From positions 2,108,001-2,172,000 of the forward strand of contig NZ_BJHV01000001.1 in NCBI RefSeq assembly GCF_005405925.1: a DNA stretch of 64,000 nt, in the 5' to 3' direction. This document shows, piece after piece, positions 33,425-41,408 of this stretch. Origin of the DNA: Streptomyces antimycoticus (GTDB taxonomy: Bacteria > Actinomycetota > Actinomycetes > Streptomycetales > Streptomycetaceae). Under the pieces are notes generated by a model, which worked only from the letters and a program-made list of their open reading frames with translations, searched no databases and was not told where the DNA came from. The position numbers and the translations under genes are program-made. How positions within the stretch are numbered: position 1 is the first letter of the stretch; every line of letters starts with the position of its first letter.

Positions 33425-33466
33425 CCTGACCGGCTGTTCAGGCTGCTGCCCGAACAGCCGGTCAGG
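33425..33466. terminator. Bidirectional terminator, 15-bp perfect stem
   Basis: Arms CCTGACCGGCTGTTC (33425-33439) and GAACAGCCGGTCAGG (33452-33466) with a 12-nt loop, between the convergent peptidase (+) and SDR (-) genes. It serves both strands equally well by symmetry. Confidence 0.85.
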
Positions 33467-33509
33467 AATCCGACATGGAGGAGGACGACGGACGGGCCCG
33501 GCCCTGGGC

Positions 33510-34283
33510 CTACGCCACGGGGATGATGCCGCCGTCCACCCGGAACTGGGCTCCCGTGAGCCACTTCGCGCGGCCGGATGCGAGGAAGGCGATCATCTCC
33601 GCCACGTCCTCGGGATCGCCGGGCCGGCCCATCGGCACCTTGAGGTGATCCACGATCTGCTGCTTGACCTCCGCCACGCCGACGCCCTGCCGGTCGGCGA
33701 TGTGCTGGAGGTGCTGGACGGCGCCCTCGGTGACCACGAAGCCCGGCAGCACACACACCACCCGCACTCCGTGCTCTCCCACTTCGGTCGCCAGCTCGCG
33801 GCTGTAGGCGTTGAGCGCCGCCTTGGCCGCCGCGTAGGACGCTTCGGTGCGCTGCGGCAGACGGCTCGCGATCGACGAGACATGCACGACGACGCCGGAA
33901 CCCCGCTCAACCATCCCGGGAACCAGGGCCCGGTCGAGCCGGACGGCGCTGAGCAGGTTCATCTCGAGGTCCGCACGCCACGACGCGTCGGACCGCTTCA
34001 GGGTCGGCATCGGGGCGCTCGCGGCGGCCGCGTTGTTGACCAGGACATCCACCCCGCCCACGCTGTCGATGACCCGTCGGCCGAGCTCCGCCGCTCCTTC
34101 ATCCGTCGCGAGGTCCGCGGGGATGAAGGTGGCCGGCAGATCCTCCGGAGGCGCGCTGCGCGAGGCGGTCAGCACCGTCGCGCCCGCGGCGGCGAATCGA
34201 CGGGCGGTGGCCTCGCCCAGACCGCGGCTGCCGCCGGTGACCAGCACACGAAGGCCGCTGAGCCCCTCTTCCGGAACTGTCAT
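33510..34283 (-). CDS. SDR-family oxidoreductase (first of two paralogues)
   Basis: 257 residues. Cofactor motif TGGSRGLGEATARRFAAAGA near residues 16-35, DVLVNNAAAAS, catalytic region VVHVSSIASRLPQ with YAAAKAALNAYS (YxxxK), and VDGG at the end. It is divergent from a TetR gene (34364), a probable repressor. The protein closely parallels the one coded at 37424-38254 (shared LNAYSREL/LNSYSRSL, VRVVCVLPGF, GSGVVVHVSSIAS), so the two SDR/TetR units look like old duplicates. Substrate unknown. Confidence 0.93.
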   Translation of the reverse strand: MTVPEEGLSGLRVLVTGGSRGLGEATARRFAAAGATVLTASRSAPPEDLPATFIPADLATDEGAAELGRRVIDSVGGVDVLVNNAAAASAPMPTLKRSDASWRADLEMNLLSAVRLDRALVPGMVERGSGVVVHVSSIASRLPQRTEASYAAAKAALNAYSRELATEVGEHGVRVVCVLPGFVVTEGAVQHLQHIADRQGVGVAEVKQQIVDHLKVPMGRPGDPEDVAEMIAFLASGRAKWLTGAQFRVDGGIIPVA

Positions 34284-34305
34284 GGGAGTGCCCCTCCAGT
34301 AAAGT

Positions 34306-34346
34306 GAACCTGACTCCGGAAACTATACATAAACGGAACCCGACTC
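34306..34346. promoter_or_regulatory. Direct repeats GAACCYGACTC in a TetR/SDR intergenic region
   Basis: GAACCTGACTC (34306-34316) and GAACCCGACTC (34336-34346) are 30 bp apart, near three helical turns, between the divergent SDR and TetR starts. They are candidate binding sites for the TetR protein. An AT-rich AACTATACATAAAC patch between them may hold a -10 box. Confidence 0.5.
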
Positions 34347-34363
34347 ACCTTACGGAGGCACTG

Positions 34364-34942
34364 TTGCCGTCGTCACGTCCGATGCGCGCCGATGCGCGCC
34401 GCAACCGCGAAGCGCTCCTGGCCACGGCGCGGGAGGCGTTCCTCACCGGCGAGGCCGACGCCCACGTGGAAGAGATCGCCCGGCGGGCCGGGGTGGCGGT
34501 CGGGACGCTCTACCGCCACTTCGAGACACGCGAAGCCCTCATCGAGGAGGTCTACCGCCAGGAGGTCGACGAGCTGTGCGCCGCACCCGCGGAACTCCTC
34601 GACCTGCATGCCCCGGACGAGGCCCTGCGCCACTTCCTGCTGCTGCTCGTGGACCACGCCGCCGTGGGCAAGGGAATGGCCGTGGCGCTGGAGAGCATCA
34701 TGGCGACGGACTCACCGATCTTCGATGACGCCCGCACGCGGATGGCGCAGGCTCTCCATCAGCTGCTCGAGGCGGGCGCAGCGGCCGGCACCATCCGTAG
34801 CGGCGTCAGCGGACGCACACTGCTGCGCGCGCTGGGAGGCATCTGCGGAATGCACACCACGGAGGGCTGGCAGGAGGAGGCCGTGCAGATCACGGCGATC
34901 CTCTTCGACGGCCTGCGGTTCGGCGCGCAGAACGCGGGCTGA
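34364..34942 (+). CDS. TetR-family transcriptional regulator
   Basis: 192 residues from TTG 34364, chosen because GGAGG lies five bases upstream; a longer form from GTG 34304 would run through the likely promoter. The helix-turn-helix is RREALLATAREAFLTGEADA-like at the N-terminus followed by HVEEIARRAGVAVGTLYRHF; the C-terminal domain has DEALRHFLLLLVDHAAVGKG and LLRALGGICGMHT, as in the SACE_7040-like TetR group. It is divergent from the SDR gene at 33510-34283 and presumably represses it. Confidence 0.9.
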   Translation: MPSSRPMRADARRNREALLATAREAFLTGEADAHVEEIARRAGVAVGTLYRHFETREALIEEVYRQEVDELCAAPAELLDLHAPDEALRHFLLLLVDHAAVGKGMAVALESIMATDSPIFDDARTRMAQALHQLLEAGAAAGTIRSGVSGRTLLRALGGICGMHTTEGWQEEAVQITAILFDGLRFGAQNAG

Positions 34943-34997
34943 GCCGCCGCGCCTCGCGCCGACGAGACCTGTCCGGGAGACCGGCGCGTCGGACGCG

Positions 34998-35810
34998 TCA
35001 GACTCCGATGGTCACCATCACGACCAGCACGATCAGGAGCAGGACGACGTAGGCGACGGAGTGGACCCGGTCCGGGACCCGGCCGGTGACGCGCCTCGCC
35101 ACGGCGATGGTGGGCAGTGATCCGATGAGCAGGGCGGCACCCGCGGTGAGATCGACGTAGCCAAGCTGTCCCGGGCCGGCGGATGTGGCGGGGGCGAGGG
35201 CGTAGACGAGGGTTCCGGCCAGGGCGACGGGGACGCTGAGGGGGTTGGCCATGGCGGTGGCCTCGGCCATGGGGAGGCCCCTGCGGCGCAGCAGCGGAAC
35301 CGTCATGACGCTGCCGCCCACCCCCAGGCCCGCGGCCACCAGGCCGATGCCTACGCCGCCGAGGGTGGTGGTGCGCCGCCCCAGGGGCTCCGGACGGGTC
35401 CGGTGCGCCACGGAGAGGAAGCCCTTCCTCAGCAGGCTGTCGGCGATCGTCACCAGCAGATAGGCGGCGAACAGCAGGCGCAGCGCCGTACCACCGATCA
35501 AGGTGGCCGCGAAGGATCCGGCGACGGCGCCGACCGCGATGAACGCCGCCAGCGGCCAGACGTAGGCGCGGCGCAGCCGGCCCTGCCGCCACTGGGCCAG
35601 CGCCGCCGCGGCGGCATTGACGACCATGACCGCCGCCGAGGTCGCCACGGCGATGTGCATGGCGTCCGCGTCCTTTCCCGGAGCCGCCGTCACGGTCAGG
35701 ACGCCGTAGACGACGGGGACCGTGATGAAACCGCCGCCGAAGCCGAAGAGCACCGTCGTGATGCCGGTCAGGCACCCGAGGAACAGAAGAGTGGAGAACG
35801 AGGTCAGCAC
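34998..35810 (-). CDS. TSUP (TauE/SafE)-family sulfite/anion permease
   Basis: 270 residues, about eight transmembrane segments in two similar halves (GCLTGITTVLFGFGGGFITV and LVAAGLGVGGSVMTVPLLRR are the two family repeats). TSUP proteins export or import sulfite, sulfoacetate or other organosulfur anions. GTG 35810 starts the conserved N-terminus. It is divergent from an AraC-type gene at 35913, with a GGCAAT/ATTGCC inverted repeat between. No sulfur-metabolism gene is adjacent, so the substrate is open. Confidence 0.9.
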   Translation of the reverse strand: MLTSFSTLLFLGCLTGITTVLFGFGGGFITVPVVYGVLTVTAAPGKDADAMHIAVATSAAVMVVNAAAAALAQWRQGRLRRAYVWPLAAFIAVGAVAGSFAATLIGGTALRLLFAAYLLVTIADSLLRKGFLSVAHRTRPEPLGRRTTTLGGVGIGLVAAGLGVGGSVMTVPLLRRRGLPMAEATAMANPLSVPVALAGTLVYALAPATSAGPGQLGYVDLTAGAALLIGSLPTIAVARRVTGRVPDRVHSVAYVVLLLIVLVVMVTIGV

Positions 35811-35842
35811 TGGTCAGACGCTATTGACCGGCAGGCGTGGCG

Positions 35843-35860
35843 GGCAATCGACGGATTGCC
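35843..35860. promoter_or_regulatory. GGCAAT-N6-ATTGCC inverted repeat
   Basis: A perfect 6-bp inverted repeat with a 6-bp spacer in the 102-bp gap between the TSUP and AraC genes. Candidate operator for one or both; AraC proteins usually bind direct repeats, so this is uncertain. Confidence 0.35.
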
Positions 35861-35912
35861 ATGTTCCTACGCGCAGCAGACAGGGGCGGGCGGTCCCGCG
35901 TAGCCTCGCGGT

Positions 35913-36704
35913 ATGCGCAACATCCGGGTCGCGGAGGTGGACGACCTCGATCGTGCCGTGCTGGCGATCGGCACCGACTACCCCCAGGACCATCTGCTCG
36001 TCCGGCATGAGCACCGCCGCGCCCAGGTGCTGTACGCGGCCACCGGCGTGATGCGGGTCGAGACGGCGGACGGCAGCTGGACGATACCCACCGCCCGCGC
36101 CGTGCTGATCCCGTCCATGACCGGGCATCAGGTCACGATGACGGGCGTCAGCACCCGCAGCCTCTACATCGAGCCCGCCGCCGTGCCGTGGTTTCCCGCC
36201 CGTTGTCAGGCCGTCGATGTCTCCGTGCTGCTGCGGGCGCTGATCCTGGAGGCCGTCGAGATGGAGCCGCGCTACCCCGAGCACAGCCGCGACGCGGCGG
36301 TGGCGGCCCTCATCCTCCACGAGCTCAAGAACCTCACCCCGCTGCCGCTCGATGTGCCGCTGCCCTCCGATCCGCGGCTGCGTGGCCTGTGCGAGGCGTT
36401 CCTGCGGAAGCCGGACATCCATGACCCGCCCGCCCGCTGGTGCGCTGCCCTCAACATCAGCGAACGCACCCTCGCCCGCCTGTTCCAGCGCGGCACCGGT
36501 CTGAGCTTCTCGCAGTGGCGGCAGCGCGCCTGCGTCCTGCACTCCCTTCAGCACCTCACCGCGGGCATGCCCGTCACACGCATCGCGGCCCAGCTCGGCT
36601 ACGACAACCCCGCGGCCTACACGGCCGCGTTCAAGAAGCTCCTCGGCCAACCGCCGACGGCGTATCGGAGCCCCGACGCCACGGGCCTCGGCGACCGGGG
36701 CTGA
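35913..36704 (+). CDS. AraC-family transcriptional regulator
   Basis: 263 residues. The N-terminal half is a cupin-like sensor (HLLVRHEHRRAQVLYAATGV, VLIPSMTGHQVTMTGVSTRS) and the C-terminal third holds the AraC DNA-binding domain (WCAALNISERTLARLFQRGT, GLSFSQWRQRACVLHSLQHL, RIAAQLGYDNPAAYTAAFKK). This layout is typical of regulators placed next to membrane transporters. It is divergent from the TSUP permease gene, the likely target. Confidence 0.93.
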   Translation: MRNIRVAEVDDLDRAVLAIGTDYPQDHLLVRHEHRRAQVLYAATGVMRVETADGSWTIPTARAVLIPSMTGHQVTMTGVSTRSLYIEPAAVPWFPARCQAVDVSVLLRALILEAVEMEPRYPEHSRDAAVAALILHELKNLTPLPLDVPLPSDPRLRGLCEAFLRKPDIHDPPARWCAALNISERTLARLFQRGTGLSFSQWRQRACVLHSLQHLTAGMPVTRIAAQLGYDNPAAYTAAFKKLLGQPPTAYRSPDATGLGDRG

Positions 36705-36728
36705 CTCCCGGCGAGGCCCCGGGGCGCG

Positions 36729-37286
36729 TCAGCCGGGCTGGGCATCGCCGGACTGGGCATCGCCGGACCGCGTTTCGGCCTGGATATCGGCGACGAGCCT
36801 CTTCGCCGCCGCCGGCTTCGCCCCATAGCCCGCGGGATCCGTGGCGTTGAGCGCGGTGAAGATGTCCACGGCTTCCTGCGCCCGCGCGAGCGCCTGGTCC
36901 CTGCGGCCGGACTGCCGCAGATAGGGGATCGCCGGATACATCAGCCAGTCGCCCAGCCCTCCGCGAAACCTCCCGGGGTTCTCGGTGGCGAGTTGGCGGA
37001 GCAGGTCGGTGGCCTCGACGGCACGCTGTGCGCCTTGGGCGTGGTCGGGCTTGCCCCACAGAGCCTGGGCCAGATTGACCAGCGCCCACGCCTTTCGGTA
37101 GCGCAACTCCTCAGACCCGGGTTGCTCACCGATCAGCTTGTCGTAGAGGCCCAGCGCCTCCTGCATACGCGCGAGGGCGTCATCGTGACGGCCGCTGCCC
37201 ATCAGATACGCGCCCGCCGGGAACACCAGCCACTGCGTGAGCGTCGCACGGAAGCCGGCGTCCAGGGCCACGACCTCGCGGGCCAC
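36729..37286 (-). CDS. TPR-repeat protein, probably 5'-truncated
   Basis: 185 residues from GTG 37286. Three tetratricopeptide-like units are visible: AGAYLMGSGRHDDALARMQE ALGLYDK, ELRYRKAWALVNLAQALWGK, and PAIPYLRQSGRRDQALARAQ EAVDIF. The reading frame stays coding-like for at least 30 codons upstream (STAREEANARGADAIAVARE) without a usable start, up to the end of the SDR gene, so the N-terminus seems lost. The tail has short GDAQ repeats. TPR units mediate protein contacts; no partner is apparent. Confidence 0.6.
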   Translation of the reverse strand: MAREVVALDAGFRATLTQWLVFPAGAYLMGSGRHDDALARMQEALGLYDKLIGEQPGSEELRYRKAWALVNLAQALWGKPDHAQGAQRAVEATDLLRQLATENPGRFRGGLGDWLMYPAIPYLRQSGRRDQALARAQEAVDIFTALNATDPAGYGAKPAAAKRLVADIQAETRSGDAQSGDAQPG

Positions 37287-37423
37287 CGCGATCGCGTCGG
37301 CCCCCCGGGCGTTGGCCTCCTCGCGCGCCGTACTCGGCCTGCCCGCCCGGGCGCCACCCGACTTCGGTGTGCCCCGTGTCGTAGCCGGTGATGTGGTCCA
37401 CGCACCCTGTGGCGCCGGTCGGG

Positions 37424-38254
37424 CTACACCTGGGCGAGGATGCCTCCATCGACGCGGAACTGCGATCCGGTGAGCCAGCGCGCCCGCTCCGACACCAGGA
37501 ACGCGACCAACTCTGCGGCGTCCTCAGGGGTTCCGGGCCGGTTCATCGGCACGTTCAGGCGCTCCGCGAGGCCGCGCTGCGCCTCCTGCAGCGAAACCCC
37601 CTGGCTGTCGGCGATCTTCTGATGGTGCGCGACCGCCCCCGGGGTGGCGATGAAGCCCGGCAGGACGCACACCACCCGTACCCCGGCCGGGCCGACCTCG
37701 GCCGCGAGCGAGCGGCTGTAGCTGTTCAGCGCGGCCTTGGCCGCCGCGTAGGCGGCCTGGCCAGGCTGCGGCAGATGGCTTGCGATGGACGAGACGTGCA
37801 CCACGACCCCCGAGCCGCGCTCCACCATGCCCGGGACCAGCTCCTGGTCCAGCCGGACCGCGGACAGCAGATTGCTCTCGAGGTCCGCCTGCCAGGTTGC
37901 CGGTGGCCGGGTCAGCGTGTTCTCCGGGGCGCTGCCGGCGCCGGCGTTGTCGACGAGGATGTCCACCCCGCCGACGGCGTCGCGCACCCGCTCCGCCAAC
38001 TGCCGCGCTCCGTCGGGGTCCGCGAGGTCAGCGGTGAAGAACCGCGCGGGCAGCGAGCCCTCGGGGGGCGCCGATCTGGCTGCCGCGAACACGGTCGCGC
38101 CCGCCGCGGCGAGTCGCCGCACGATCGCCGCGCCGAGCCCGCGGCTCCCGCCCGTGACCAGCGCGCGCCGCCCCGCAAGCCCTTCGTCGAGGATCGGCGA
38201 GGACCCGTCGATCCCGCTCCCACCAGCGGGTAGGTTGCTCTCTGTACCGTTCAT
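37424..38254 (-). CDS. SDR-family oxidoreductase (second paralogue)
   Basis: 276 residues with an extra 30-residue leader relative to the 33510-34283 paralogue. TGGSRGLGAAIVRRLAAAGA (cofactor), VDILVDNAGAGS (one Asn of the usual NNAG is Asp), VVHVSSIASHLPQ and YAAAKAALNSYSRS (YxxxK), and VDGG near the end. It is divergent from the TetR gene at 38294, with a near-perfect palindrome between. Substrate unknown; the paralogue pair suggests related substrates under different inducers. Confidence 0.92.
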   Translation of the reverse strand: MNGTESNLPAGGSGIDGSSPILDEGLAGRRALVTGGSRGLGAAIVRRLAAAGATVFAAARSAPPEGSLPARFFTADLADPDGARQLAERVRDAVGGVDILVDNAGAGSAPENTLTRPPATWQADLESNLLSAVRLDQELVPGMVERGSGVVVHVSSIASHLPQPGQAAYAAAKAALNSYSRSLAAEVGPAGVRVVCVLPGFIATPGAVAHHQKIADSQGVSLQEAQRGLAERLNVPMNRPGTPEDAAELVAFLVSERARWLTGSQFRVDGGILAQV

Positions 38255-38267
38255 GCGCTCAGAATAC

Positions 38268-38287
38268 CTGACTTACCAGTAAGGCAG
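38268..38287. promoter_or_regulatory. TetR operator palindrome
   Basis: CTGACTTACCAGTAAGGCAG is a near-perfect 20-bp palindrome (one mismatched pair plus the two-base centre). It lies just before the TetR ATG (38294) and 14 bp upstream of the divergent SDR start, a typical autoregulatory position. Confidence 0.7.
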
Positions 38288-38293
38288 TTTCCT

Positions 38294-38866
38294 ATGCCGG
38301 AGCAAGCCGATCGAAGGCGTACCGACACCCGTCGGCGCGTGCGGGCCATCGCGCTGAAAATGTTCACCGAGCAGGGCTACGAGCTGACCTCGTTGACCCA
38401 GGTCGCCCAGCAGGCAGGGGTCACCAGGCAGGCCGTCCTGCACCACTTCGCGAACAAGGAGGAGCTGCTCACCAGTTCCTACGAAGAACTGCTCCCGGCG
38501 CTCGACGCCGTCATCGAGTCCGCACGCGCCCACCCGCCGTCCGCCGCGACCCGTATGCGAGCCGTCGAGGAGTTCGACGCCCTGGTCCGTGGCGAGCACG
38601 GTGCCTCGCTGGTGTGCGCCCAGGTCAACGAGCACGCCCTGCGGGGCCTGGCCGCCGCGCGCACACTCCAGCAGCGGCTGGGCGACCTGACCCGCGCCCT
38701 GGCCACCGGCGAAGGGCCCGAGGGCATGATGCGCGGACGGCTGGCCCTGTCCGCTGTGATCATGGCCGCGGCACGCGGGCGCGAACTGGGCGGCCGACAG
38801 GCGGAGCGCCACGCAGCGGCGCTCGCGGTGGCCCGCTCACTGATCGCACCCGAGACCGGGTCCTAG
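38294..38866 (+). CDS. TetR-family transcriptional regulator
   Basis: 190 residues. Helix-turn-helix: RRRVRAIALKMFTEQGYELT, SLTQVAQQAGVTRQAVLHHF, ANKEELL. C-terminal ligand domain is all-alpha with LVCAQVNEHALRGLAAARTL. It sits immediately after its presumed operator and divergent from the second SDR paralogue. Its sequence is clearly different from the TetR at 34364, so the duplicated SDR genes are under distinct regulators. Confidence 0.92.
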   Translation: MPEQADRRRTDTRRRVRAIALKMFTEQGYELTSLTQVAQQAGVTRQAVLHHFANKEELLTSSYEELLPALDAVIESARAHPPSAATRMRAVEEFDALVRGEHGASLVCAQVNEHALRGLAAARTLQQRLGDLTRALATGEGPEGMMRGRLALSAVIMAAARGRELGGRQAERHAAALAVARSLIAPETGS

Positions 38867-38910
38867 AAAAAGTCCCCCGCCGCCGCCCGGCGGATCACGA
38901 TCCGAGCCGT

Positions 38911-39600
38911 TCAGGGGTGCAGTCCGGTGAGGAGACTGCGGCGGGCGGAGTCGACGTGTTCTTCGGCGCGCCGGGCCAGGGTCTCGCGGTCGCCTGAGCG
39001 CAGGAGCGTCGCCAGTTCATGGTGCTCGTCCACCACCCGGGCACGGTAGTGCTCGTAGCCGAGGGCAATACGGCGGAGCTGGAAGAGATAGATCTGTGAG
39101 CGTACGGCGTGCCATGCCGCGCCGAGCCTGCGGTTGTTCGAGGCCGCGTAGATCAGGTCGTGGAAGGCGATGTCGAGCGCGAGCAGCCGCGCGCCGGACG
39201 CCTCGCCGCCGATCTCCTCCGCCATCGCCCGGACCAGGGTGTCCAACTCGGTCAGCTGATCGGCGGTCGCGTTGCCCTGCGCGCTCGTCGCCGCGAGGCG
39301 GTCGAGCGCGGCGCGCACCGCGTAGACCTCCTCGACGTCCTGCTCGGTGACGTCGATGACGGTGGTGCCACGGTGCCAGGCGCTCCGGACCAGCCCTTCG
39401 CGTTCGAGGAAGGCGAGTCCTTCGCGTACCGATCCGCGGCTGACCCCCAATGAGGCGGCGAGTTCGACCTCGCGCAGCGGCGATCCGGGCGGGAAATGGC
39501 CGGCGAAGATCGCCTCGCGGATGAGGTCGGCGGCCTCTTGTGCCAGTCCGCGGCGGCTGGCTTTGGGGAGCGGTGCGGTGGGCATGTCGAATGTTGACAT
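38911..39600 (-). CDS. GntR-family (FCD) transcriptional regulator
   Basis: 229 residues. Winged helix: QEAADLIREAIFAGHFPPGS PLREVELAASLGVSRGSVRE, then GLAFLEREGLVRSAWHRGTT; C-terminal FCD domain with VEEVYAVRAALDRLAATSAQ and metal-binding-type residues DIAFHDLIYAASNNRR and EHHELATLL. FCD regulators sense small acids. It is divergent from the VOC/SDR pair and very likely controls it. ATG 39600 overlaps a small palindrome. Confidence 0.93.
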   Translation of the reverse strand: MSTFDMPTAPLPKASRRGLAQEAADLIREAIFAGHFPPGSPLREVELAASLGVSRGSVREGLAFLEREGLVRSAWHRGTTVIDVTEQDVEEVYAVRAALDRLAATSAQGNATADQLTELDTLVRAMAEEIGGEASGARLLALDIAFHDLIYAASNNRRLGAAWHAVRSQIYLFQLRRIALGYEHYRARVVDEHHELATLLRSGDRETLARRAEEHVDSARRSLLTGLHP

Positions 39601-39601
39601 T
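39590..39601. promoter_or_regulatory. AATGT-TG-ACATT palindrome at the GntR start
   Basis: A 5-bp inverted repeat with a 2-bp centre overlapping the GntR start codon. The TGTNNACA-like core resembles FCD-type GntR operators; it is short and may be chance. Confidence 0.3.
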
Positions 39602-39654
39602 GGGATGTGCGGTGCTGCAAGGTCTGAAGCCATCCGAGCCGAGGGAGCCGCTCC

Positions 39655-40077
39655 ATGTCTGTGCGTCCTGCCGTGCATCTGGCCATACCCGTGGATGATC
39701 TGGATGCCGCACGCCGGTTCTACGGAGGCGTCCTCGGGCTTGCGGAGGGGCGTTCCACCGGCCAATGGGTCGATTGGGATCTGCACGGCCATCAACTGGT
39801 GACCCATGTGGTCCCCGGTGGCCCCGTGTCCACCGGGACCAGCTCGGTCGACGGGCAGGAGGTGCCGATTCCGCACTTCGGGCTGCTGCTGTCGACCGGG
39901 GACTTCCACGCGCTCGCCGACCGACTCCGTGCGGCGGGCACCGACTTCGTCATCGAGCCCTGCCTTCGCTTCCGGGGCGAGCCGGCGGAGCAGTGGACGA
40001 TGTTCCTCCACGATCCGGCCGGCAACGCGCTGGAGTTCAAGGCGTTCCGTGACGAGTCGAAGGTGTTCGCGCGATGA
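39655..40077 (+). CDS. VOC-family (glyoxalase-like) protein
   Basis: 140 residues of the vicinal-oxygen-chelate fold: PAVHLAIPVDDLDAARRFYG GVLG at the N-terminus and QWTMFLHDPAGNALEFKAF at the C-terminus, with the usual His/Glu metal ligands. The nearest layout is that of extradiol-dioxygenase-like or glyoxalase-like small proteins. Its stop overlaps the start of the next SDR gene (ATGA, 40074-40077), and the divergent GntR regulator suggests a small inducible catabolic unit. Confidence 0.9.
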   Translation: MSVRPAVHLAIPVDDLDAARRFYGGVLGLAEGRSTGQWVDWDLHGHQLVTHVVPGGPVSTGTSSVDGQEVPIPHFGLLLSTGDFHALADRLRAAGTDFVIEPCLRFRGEPAEQWTMFLHDPAGNALEFKAFRDESKVFAR

Positions 40078-40835
40078 GGCGGGTGCTGGTCACAGGGGCG
40101 TCGCGGGGCATCGGCCGTGCCGTGGCCCATGCGTTCGCCGAGCGCGGCGACCGCGTGGGGGTGCACTACGCCACCGGTCTCGCGGATGCCGAGGACACCT
40201 TGCGGGGCTTGCCCGGCTCCGGCCATGGTCTGCTCGGCGGCGATCTCGGTGAGCCACAAGCGGCGCAGGACATCGTCGAGCAGGCCGTGCGGACGCTGGG
40301 CGGGGTCGATGTGCTGGTCAACAACGCGGCCATCGCGCCGTCCACCGACAACCGGCACTCCGTGGCCGATGTGTCCTACCCGGACTGGCAGCGGATCTGG
40401 CACCGCATGATCGATGTCAATCTGCTCGGCGCGGCGAACATGACCTACTGCGTCGCCCGGCATCTCATCGACCGCGGCGCGACCGGAAGCATCGTCAACA
40501 TCGGTTCCCGCGGTGCCTTCCGGGGCGAGCCCGACTTCCCGGCGTACGGCGCGAGCAAGGCCGCGCTGCACGCTTTCGGGCAATCGATGGCCGTCACGCT
40601 GGCGCCGCACGGGATCGCGGTGGCGTCCGTGGCCCCCGGGTTCGTCGCGACCGAACGGCAGGCCGCCAAGATGGCCGGTCCCGCCGGGGACGAGCTACGG
40701 GGCCAGAGCCCGTTCGGGCGGGTCGGGACGCCCGAGGAGGTCGCCGCCGCCGTGCTGTACCTGGCCTCACCGGAGGCCGCGTGGTCCTCCGGAGCCGTGC
40801 TCGACCTCAACGGCGCGTCCTACCTCCGGACCTGA
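40074..40835 (+). CDS. SDR-family oxidoreductase
   Basis: 253 residues. VTGASRGIGRAVAHAFAERG (cofactor), DVLVNNAAIAPSTD, IVNIGSRGAFRGEPDFPAYG then ASKAALHAF (YxxxK), PGFVATE, and DLNGAS replacing the more usual DGG end. Translationally coupled to the VOC gene. Probably an alcohol/ketone oxidoreductase acting in the same short pathway. Confidence 0.92.
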   Translation: MRRVLVTGASRGIGRAVAHAFAERGDRVGVHYATGLADAEDTLRGLPGSGHGLLGGDLGEPQAAQDIVEQAVRTLGGVDVLVNNAAIAPSTDNRHSVADVSYPDWQRIWHRMIDVNLLGAANMTYCVARHLIDRGATGSIVNIGSRGAFRGEPDFPAYGASKAALHAFGQSMAVTLAPHGIAVASVAPGFVATERQAAKMAGPAGDELRGQSPFGRVGTPEEVAAAVLYLASPEAAWSSGAVLDLNGASYLRT

Positions 40836-40848
40836 GACAGCACCTCGG

Positions 40849-41304
40849 TCATACGGCCCGGCCGAGGGCGACGGCGAGCAGCGTGAAGGCGAGCACGATG
40901 ACGCCCACCCGAACGTAGTGAAACCGGTCCCACCGTCCCACCTGCTGCTTCCAGTCCGCGGGCGCGCCCTCGCGCGACCAGCTCGCGACCCGCGAATTGA
41001 TCGGCACGAGCAGGAGGACCGACATCACCACGCTCAGCACGAGCAGGAGCGTGCCCGCGGCGATGAACGACGCGCCCGCGTCACCCCACGTCACCGCGGC
41101 CCACACCGCGCCGAGGACGACCGAGCCGATGTACCAGAACGGCATGACCCTGCCCAGGACGCGCGCCCCGTCGCTGCGAGCGTCGAGTCCGCCGTCGCTC
41201 GGGAGCCGGTCGAGGATCGGGTTGACGAACGCCGCGACCGCGAACTCCACGCCCACCATCACCCCGACCACGACGACCGTGCCGACTGCCAGTACGTCCT
41301 GCAT
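40849..41304 (-). CDS. DUF1772 (anthrone-oxygenase-like) membrane protein
   Basis: 151 residues with four hydrophobic segments (VLAVGTVVVVGVMVGVEFAV, MPFWYIGSVVLGAVWAAVTW, GTLLLVLSVVMSVLLLVPIN, VRVGVIVLAFTLLAVALG) and the conserved FVNPIL and VPINSRVA motifs of DUF1772. Some homologues take part in anthrone oxidation; most are uncharacterised. It is divergent from a TetR gene with two TAGC-N3-GCTA operators between. A truncated copy of the same promoter region lies at 13.8 kb. Confidence 0.9.
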   Translation of the reverse strand: MQDVLAVGTVVVVGVMVGVEFAVAAFVNPILDRLPSDGGLDARSDGARVLGRVMPFWYIGSVVLGAVWAAVTWGDAGASFIAAGTLLLVLSVVMSVLLLVPINSRVASWSREGAPADWKQQVGRWDRFHYVRVGVIVLAFTLLAVALGRAV

Positions 41305-41335
41305 GTCCCCTCCAAGGTTTTCCCGGCACTGATTT

Positions 41336-41399
41336 CTAGCACCGCTAGAATCTGGTGCGACGATAGACCTGTCGACGCACTATTGTCTAGCGATGCTAG
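41336..41399. promoter_or_regulatory. Pair of TAGC-N3-GCTA TetR operators, 51 bp apart
   Basis: CTAGCaccGCTAG (41336-41348) and CTAGCgatGCTAG (41387-41399). The second lies nine bases before the TetR ATG, the first 31 bp from the DUF1772 ATG, so both genes can be repressed. The same motif with identical spacing recurs at 13782-13845. Confidence 0.85.
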
Positions 41400-41408
41400 G
41401 ATCGGGTC

